This document shows positions 59,801 to 64,000 of a DNA stretch of 64,000 nucleotides, piece by piece. Location of the stretch: contig NW_005434595.1 in NCBI RefSeq assembly GCF_000315625.1, positions 338,351 through 402,350 of the forward strand, written 5' to 3'. The number at the start of each line of letters is the position of its first letter. Within the stretch, counting starts at the first letter, position 1. The DNA comes from Guillardia theta CCMP2712. Lineage: Eukaryota; Cryptophyceae; Pyrenomonadales; Geminigeraceae. The position numbers were made by a program, and so were the translations under genes. The notes under the pieces were generated by a model, which was not told the DNA's origin, made no database searches, and worked only from the letters and a program-made list of their open reading frames with translations.

Positions 59801-59992
59801 TTGCTGAAAGGACGGTCTTTGACCAACAAGCCAAAGGAACTTCCCACTTTCAACCAGAAATTCCGCTTAATTGACAATGACGATGGTCAGAAAAGACGGA
59901 GCAAGTCTCGAGCTGATATTCCAGAGAGAACATCAAGCTACGAGGATTTCAGGGGTGTTTTCTTACTTGCGCGAGGACAATCTGTCCTTTAA
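56876..59992 (+). CDS. Pseudokinase with ubiquitin/doublecortin-like N-terminus and armadillo repeats
   Basis: Single exon, 1,038 residues, ATG at 56876. Residues ~60-130 form a small beta-grasp or doublecortin-like domain (VIYVCTSGDNRKRMINL...DILRVKP). A protein-kinase fold spans ~150-480. It keeps a beta3 Lys (EVIIKRY), the HxN-type catalytic loop position reads HGNLKLSNIL instead of HRD, the DFG position reads DIA, and an APE-like SSPEAY and GDIWAVGCILIEL follow. Loss of the catalytic Asp and of DFG indicates a pseudokinase. Residues ~520-930 are armadillo-like repeats with recurring RNAC/NAC-N-H motifs (SALRNACINHKGN, GALRNACNQHSGN, IRNACVGYYENKN). The combination suggests a scaffold for protein complexes; its partners are unknown. 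Confidence 0.78.
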   Translation: MSVSSTEMSRSSSMKHRHPSLAAQDRENRSFASNGTASPKSTSSPKGFTLEPEKEEEPDRCARDMVIYVCTSGDNRKRMINLSRGDTWTDFFKKAQKKLEVPIARVFNLHDEVKRLVDVVQGDILRVKPAQHKPFENRSMTSKNLLKTRTLLTFHWMRFMRLISLQCVKGYFIHECIVRNKRSETLKAKKRQNSAEVIIKRYSSCPSRSPTTLLSYILLCWQVRHPQFARYHEAYLQTEPRRQFPVSTKSKQSGRAFRAEILVLVMPRFPHNLEGLVEENSKTELSFKFEDIVTWIAQILNFLVHLHGDLKMSHGNLKLSNILIDNERNARVSDIAMAHADPNSSCFSMRHSSSFGGCRGKSSLLRILSPYSSPEAYTHGFAGEKGDIWAVGCILIELVTVRRISDRVNNNIPFGLSQGTVTQAIGEVTMKYEALGSLAEFLLEFDVSKRPSASEALGKLKKDINVDLNVQDFIPVYDEQDVANAKFLARSNDLPSLVTSITNDQLLLGKEYAAGKLNEVLAQERTKRLSMTNLYSTYRGKISGVSALCDCLLRGNANAQHHAAAAVRTTLLEDGIENHLSFSDFQIIVAALTMGSAHTQMHAAAAISNACFRSDDCREHLFRAHGIGSLCALISNSVASRSHVAHLLVIEACSALRNACINHKGNQDELTHCEGVELLIRVIHAEAQASHSKDKKILLYESVAGALRNACNQHSGNCMTFARNMGMHAVMNVIFSARSVQLEAICVIRNACVGYYENKNHLSSCGAFWNFAQILNSHPDNQVICEEVVSAIRYGIVGHNANKNAAGEAGLIRLVAATLLPGPLEGTERCKEDAAACLRILCEESPDRSSELMKCSGIPGLMLLVTTGSASSREEGIAALANACNAYSMNIDLLTKEDIDEVHKLDTSSQASTAMTRMYAKSLKIMIRNRDLNPCGNLCSAQETSYLLRDSFTTWCPRSSVVKEIVESPLLGRRKLLKGRSLTNKPKELPTFNQKFRLIDNDDGQKRRSKSRADIPERTSSYEDFRGVFLLARGQSVL

Positions 59993-61011
59993 CTCTACTG
60001 TTTATGTAATGGAGGCGAAAAAAATGTTCTTTTTTCTTGTCCACCTTCAATGCTATCATCAACAATTGATTAACCTCAGGCTGCCTTTAATCTCTGACAT
60101 CATGAAAAACAAAATGGATTACGGTAGGGAAATCCTCGGTCGAAACGGTCGAAGACAACCATGATGCTAATGACAATCCATTCTGAGTTTCAACATGTGC
60201 TTTCGTCTTGTTGACCACTCATTTCCTATGTCTCGGATTTGTCCAAGCTGTTAAGCTGCTCATACTTCCACTGTATCCCTGCAGCTAGCGCCACCTAGAA
60301 GTTCGTTCCCTTGCTCCCTTATAGCCTCTCACTTTCCCTCACTTTCTGTTCTAAACGCTATGTATTTCAAGCCTGCATTCTTTCGTGCTCTTGTACTGTT
60401 TCATTCATTTGAGCTTCACTGCATTTCCTGGCTGCTGTCCTTCTCTTCTCAGCAGATCTGCTTTTTTTGACCCTTCTCACTGCTCATTTCTGTCATCCTT
60501 GATATCTAAACCCTCAGGCCCCAACTAGTTAAAATTAATTTTGCAGATATACTGTCTGCGCCCCCCTCCCTCTATCAAAACTCAGATCATATTGGGATGG
60601 CTCGCCAATATGATTTAAACCTTTTTCCGGTCTCCTCAGATCTTGCAGCCGCATCTGCTGTACCTCTGGTGCTCCCTCCCTCCTCCCTCCCTTCACTCGT
60701 TCTCAGCCAACCCGTCTCCACAATTCACGTTTCCCCATCTATTCCCCGTCGCGCCCTGCTTCAGGTTTTCCTCTCTGCATCCATCATTCTTCTTGTGTTT
60801 TGCTACAAGGCAATCACTCTTCCATGGAGCATGCCTTCAGCTGAAATATAAGCCTTTCATCCCTTCCGGTTCTAACCTTTCTGATCTTATGAGTCATCTT
60901 CCACATCACTCTCATTCTCTTTTCTTTGAGTTGATCGACGTGTTTGCTTTCACAGACTGAAATATTTTTTGACCATCATCTGATTGTTCTTACGCAGGAA
61001 AGTTCAATTGC
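59993..61011. other. Intergenic stretch, no gene seen
   Basis: The 3' flank of the pseudokinase gene, then AT- and pyrimidine-rich sequence. An 84-codon frame starting at 60597 and ending at 60851 (ATG present, one hydrophobic segment) has no splice partner or family resemblance and is left out. Confidence 0.4.
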
Positions 61012-61629
61012 ATGTTTGGGATGACTATATGCAAGATAACCATGCTCTGCCTCCTTGGACTTCCCTATGTCACTAGTTTTGGAACTTTCAGGGTGCCAAC
61101 GCTGTTCGGAAAGGAAGCTCGATCCTCCCTGACAGTCGTCATGGCATCAGAAATGCGAACATCCAGCGGCGACAGGATTCCTCGTCAGGACGCAACGAGA
61201 ATACAGAAATTGAAGGGAATCAGCTCCCATTTGATTGTCCAGTTGATATCAAAGACTAAGATGACGATAATTAGCATGGTTCAAAGAATGGGGCAGTGTG
61301 CACTTGCATTCCTCACAATGCTGATGATGATGATGCCTGTAACTGCTGCTGCAATGGGAGGGAGCAGTCCCAGCGGGGCACCCCGAACACAACCAACTGG
61401 GTTTGTGAAGATGACAAGACGTGACATCATGAGGCAAGTCACTCGACGGAGTAGATTCAGTGGCAGCAAGAGCTGGGGATGTATACAGCTTTTGAAGGGA
61501 TGCGCATGGTAGGACTTTTCATAGGTTGTTAGTGCTAACTTGATTGGCAGCATTCTTCTCCCACTGACACAAGTCAAGATGATCATGATGCTGATACAAG
61601 ACAGTGAGCAAAAGATAGATTGGATATGA
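61012..61629 (+). CDS. Small protein with bipartite plastid-type leader, unknown function
   Basis: Two exons, 61012-61508 and 61551-61629, give 191 residues. The 42-nt intron has a perfect TGCTAAC branch site. Residues 1-21 are a signal peptide (MFGMTICKITMLCLLGLPYVTS), directly followed by FGTFRVPTLFGKEARSS, a basic Phe-led transit-like stretch. This is the classic bipartite leader of plastid proteins in cryptophytes and other red secondary algae. A second hydrophobic segment near residues 85-115 ending in TAAAMGG resembles a thylakoid-transfer signal or a membrane anchor. The remainder is basic and has no family I recognise. Plastid location is inferred. Confidence 0.6.
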
Positions 61630-61676
61630 ATGAAACAAGATTACAATGCATGCATATGTACGAACTAGGAGACAAA

Positions 61677-61723
61677 CTACCCGCGAGGACTTGAACCTCG
61701 TTGTACGCCATGCGTAAAGGTAG
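61677..61723 (-). other. tRNA-like 47-nt element with T-arm and Pol III B-box
   Basis: Read on the minus strand: CTACC, TT, hairpin TACGC-ATG-GCGTA, CAA, hairpin CGAGG-TTCAAGT-CCTCG, CG, GGTAG. The 5-bp ends pair, the second hairpin is a perfect T-arm, and GGTTCAAGTCC fits the B-box consensus. A D-arm and a normal 7-nt anticodon loop are missing, so it is not a standard tRNA gene. Confidence 0.45.
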
Positions 61724-61727
61724 AGTT

Positions 61728-61744
61728 TGGTGTGCATGACACCA
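61728..61744 (-). promoter_or_regulatory. Hairpin just downstream of H2A.X stop
   Basis: A perfect 6-bp stem, TGGTGT/ACACCA, with a 5-nt loop starts 27 nt after the H2A.X stop codon. The geometry resembles the histone mRNA 3' stem-loop (6-bp stem, 4-nt loop), but sequence and loop differ. It may be a 3'-end signal or chance. Confidence 0.3.
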
Positions 61745-61771
61745 GTTACAAGGGTTGCTTGCGACGTCAAC

Positions 61772-62197
61772 TTAGTACTCCTGGCTCTTAGACTCTTGGC
61801 TGCCCTTGCCTCCCTTTCCGCTCTTTTTGGGAAGAAGGACAGAGTGAATGTTGGGGAGAACTCCACCAGCAGCGATAGTGACTCCTCCGAGAAGCTTGTT
61901 CAACTCCTCGTCATTGCGAACGGCCAACTGGATGTGACGAGGAATGATGCGAGACTTCTTGTTGTCACGAGCAGCGTTGCCAGCCAACTCGAGAACCTCA
62001 GCAGAAAGGTACTCAAGAACGGCAGCGAGATAGACGGGTGCACCAGCTCCGATCCTCTCAGCATACTTGCCCGACTTAAGGTAGCGGTGGACACGTCCGA
62101 CAGGGAACTGAAGTCCTGCCTTCTTGGAGCGGGAAACGGCCTTGCCTCCCTTGCTCTTTCCACGACCTGCTGCTCCTTTGCCTGCCTTGCCCGACAT
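61772..62197 (-). CDS. H2AX: Histone H2A.X-type
   Basis: Single exon, 141 residues. The histone fold is complete: [55 protein letters not shown] and [23 protein letters not shown]. The N-terminal tail is Gly/Lys-rich. The C-terminus ends in SQEY, the SQ(E/D)-hydrophobic motif phosphorylated by ATM/ATR-type kinases at double-strand breaks, which makes this an H2A.X; another SQE lies six residues earlier. No other histone gene is adjacent. The promoter side (62235-62420) carries TACCCC tracts. Confidence 0.95.
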   Translation of the reverse strand: MSGKAGKGAAGRGKSKGGKAVSRSKKAGLQFPVGRVHRYLKSGKYAERIGAGAPVYLAAVLEYLSAEVLELAGNAARDNKKSRIIPRHIQLAVRNDEELNKLLGGVTIAAGGVLPNIHSVLLPKKSGKGGKGSQESKSQEY

Positions 62198-62234
62198 TTT
62201 CGATGGCCGGAGGAGTGAGCCCCTTCCCCTTAAA

Positions 62235-62420
62235 TTTCCTTCACCCCCACCCCCACCCCTTCATTTCAAGTCTGTAGCCTGCATGTTTCTACTACCCTAC
62301 AAATTAGTGCCATGCTATCACCCTGATATACTCTAAGTATAGACTTATTTCATAGGCAATATAACCCGTACCCCTTGTATGTCAAGTAGTACCCCTACCT
62401 GTTGACTGTCCCTCCATCGA
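62235..62420. promoter_or_regulatory. TACCCC tracts upstream of H2A.X
   Basis: A CACCCC run at 62232-62260 and TACCCC in GTACCCC/AGTACCCC contexts near 62369-62374 and 62389-62394 lie 40-200 nt upstream of the H2A.X ATG. Same pattern as at other starts in the window; the promoter role is inferred. Confidence 0.45.
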
Positions 62421-62639
62421 AGCTCCTCAACCATACCCCTCCTTACAACCATAGAACTACCCTACCATCTGGACCCACGAGAAACACAGGCGGCTTTTCA
62501 TTCATCCAACCGCGCGAGGATCCTCAGGTCTCCAGAAATATGGTGGACAAAAAAGAGAAAGAAAGAAAAAACCGCGTCGTTGCGTGTAAAAGCCAACCTG
62601 CGCTTTTTTATTAGTCAGTTTACTAGCCTAAGTTCCGAC

Positions 62640-63540
62640 GTTTCCACTACTGAAACCACCGTGACTGACTCACTAAGTACGGTAGTGGCGTTGGCACCTT
62701 CGCCGCGGCTAGCCGGCACAGTCCCGGCCTGGCGGTCGCTGCCGCTGTCACGGTGGCCGGGCACTGCGCCGCGCCTTCCCGAAATCAGGCCGGCCTCCCG
62801 GAGTCCGAGCCGCGCCCTGGCAGTCACTGGCTGGGTGCCGGCGCCGCACAGCGGCATTGAACCTCAGTGAAAACTAAGTTCTGGGTACCGGGCCGCCGGC
62901 CCGGGGCCGCAGCATTAGTATGCCGGGCCGGGCCCGGCGTGTGCGGCCCCCGCCGGACCCAGCGCGCCGCCCGGGCCGAGGCGCTGAGCACGGTGACGCC
63001 GGGTATGGCCGGCCCGGGTGGGCCCGGGCCAGGCTTCCGGGCCGGGCCGGGGCGCCCACAGGTACGGTACGGCCGCCGCGCCCAGGCGGGCCGGGCGCCG
63101 CACTGGGCCCCGGCCGGGCCCGGCCGGGCCGGGCGCGGCGCACGGTCCGAGCCGGGCGGCGGCGTACGGTACTCACTCGGCCCAGGGCCCGTCACCAGTG
63201 TGCCGGGCAGCGGGACTGGTTGACGGGCCAGGCCCTCAGTTGCTCAAAGTTAACGGTTAAAAATTCTGCTCCGGTTCTGATTAACTCCTGAGCCTTTGAG
63301 TTTTACTTGAAGCGGCAGCCACGGTAGGCGGCGGCCCGGCTCAGTGCGCCATCTTTTGTCTTCCTGCCCCTCGGAGTCCGCCGGGGCATAGGCTACTTAA
63401 CTTTGAGTAAGGCTACCAGTGGTCTGTGACGTGACGGTGCTATTCGGAAACCGGGCGGCGGCACTAAAGCCAGGCTGTTCTACCCGATGACTGCCATCCG
63501 ATCATTGATGGCTTGGCTACCGTAAAATAATGCCACGGTG
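62640..63540. other. GC-rich island 4
   Basis: About 900 bp, extreme in GC around 62880-63190 (GGGCCGGGCC, GCCCGG) with GTACGGTACGG and AGTGACT-type words and no credible gene. It lies upstream of H2A.X next to TACCCC tracts, like the other three islands. Open frames on both strands are composition effects. Confidence 0.6.
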
Positions 63541-63622
63541 CAGCGGTCTCTCAGGATGGCTGTCGGAGAACATTTGATCTCCCTCTCCGTCTTTCTCAGT
63601 GTTTCCCTCTTCCTCTCGCTCT

Positions 63623-64000
63623 TTCTTTCCAAGCTCTCTCTCCCTCTCCCCTCTCCTTGTACTAGTCCCCCTCCTTATCCCTCTCCCTCTCCTCATCCCT
63701 CTCCCTCCCCCCGCCTCTGCCTCAGGCTCGCTTTTCCCCTCAATCCCTCTCTGCCTTTGCCTCCCCTTCTCCCTCTTCCACTCTCTCCCTCTGCTGCTCT
63801 CACTCTCTGGAGGAAGGGGGAGAGGGGAAGAGGAAGAGATGGAGAGAGGGAGGAGAGGGAGAGGGAGGCAAGGAGAGGTTGAGGGGAAAAGGGGGCCTGA
63901 GGCAGAGGCGGGGGGGGGGGAGAGGGATGAGGGGAGGGAGAGGGATCTGGGGGGGGACTAGTGCAAGGAGAGGGGAGAGGGAGAGAGAGCTTGGAAAGAA
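63623..64000. repeat. Long polypyrimidine/polypurine inverted repeat at right edge
   Basis: The left arm (about 63623-63806, pyrimidine-rich) is the reverse complement of the right arm (about 63812-64000), with small indels. The outer ~37 nt (TTCTTTCCAAGCTCTCTCTC onward) match almost perfectly, ending at a shared ACTAGT. The arms probably continue past the window. It could form a hairpin or triplex DNA. Confidence 0.85.

Noticed and set aside
60597-60960. 84-105 codon frames 3' of the pseudokinase gene
   Set aside because: No leader, family or splice partner; composition like the surrounding pyrimidine-rich spacer.
62824-63291. Overlapping open frames of 100-123 codons on both strands in GC-rich island 4
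   Set aside because: Stop codons are rare in extreme GC; the products are Gly/Pro/Arg-rich and unrelated to any family.

Overview
This is a eukaryotic nuclear window: the genes are split by many very short spliceosomal introns (mostly 42-60 nt), and they include a histone, a proteasome subunit, a ribosome-biogenesis factor and axonemal proteins. A photosynthetic flagellate with a red-type secondary plastid fits best, most likely a cryptophyte such as Guillardia theta. The support is nuclear genes for plastid functions (a Ycf34-like protein, a FAD4/Kua desaturase, a RUS-family protein), two proteins with a signal peptide followed by a Phe-containing transit-like stretch, and flagellar genes (CFAP54, a glycylase-type TTLL). 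The species name is inference; no marker in the window proves it.

Layout, left to right: CFAP54 (-, runs off the left edge); secreted CBM9-like protein (+); a 16-exon gene for a ~2,821-aa multidomain protein (-); multipass membrane protein (+); a possible 83-aa gene (+); FAD4-like desaturase (+); nuclear Ycf34 (-); a 1,813-aa LRR/EF-hand protein (+); a 1,953-aa repeat/ankyrin protein (-); ANKRD39 (-); TTLL (+); RUS-family protein, 18 exons (-); PDZ protein (+); bifunctional class II aldolase/SDR (-); secreted coiled-coil protein (+); EF-hand nicotinamidase (-); HAD phosphatase (+); NPPY methyltransferase-like protein (-); proteasome beta1 (+); NIP7 (-); pseudokinase/armadillo protein (+); plastid-leader protein (+); H2A.X (-). 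Most neighbours alternate in strand, so promoters are shared head to head and gene ends meet tail to tail.

Two non-coding signatures recur in the divergent intergenic regions: clusters of the hexamer TACCCC in C-rich tracts, and four GC-rich islands of about 0.4-0.9 kb with a common vocabulary of short words. Other notable sequence: 657-bp tandem repeats inside the ankyrin gene, a 47-nt tRNA-like element and a hairpin 3' of H2A.X, and a long polypyrimidine/polypurine inverted repeat at the right edge.

All exon structures were derived by hand from splice sites, reading phase and protein-family continuity. The genes do not form one pathway. They are a mixed set of cilium, plastid and housekeeping functions plus several large lineage-specific proteins.
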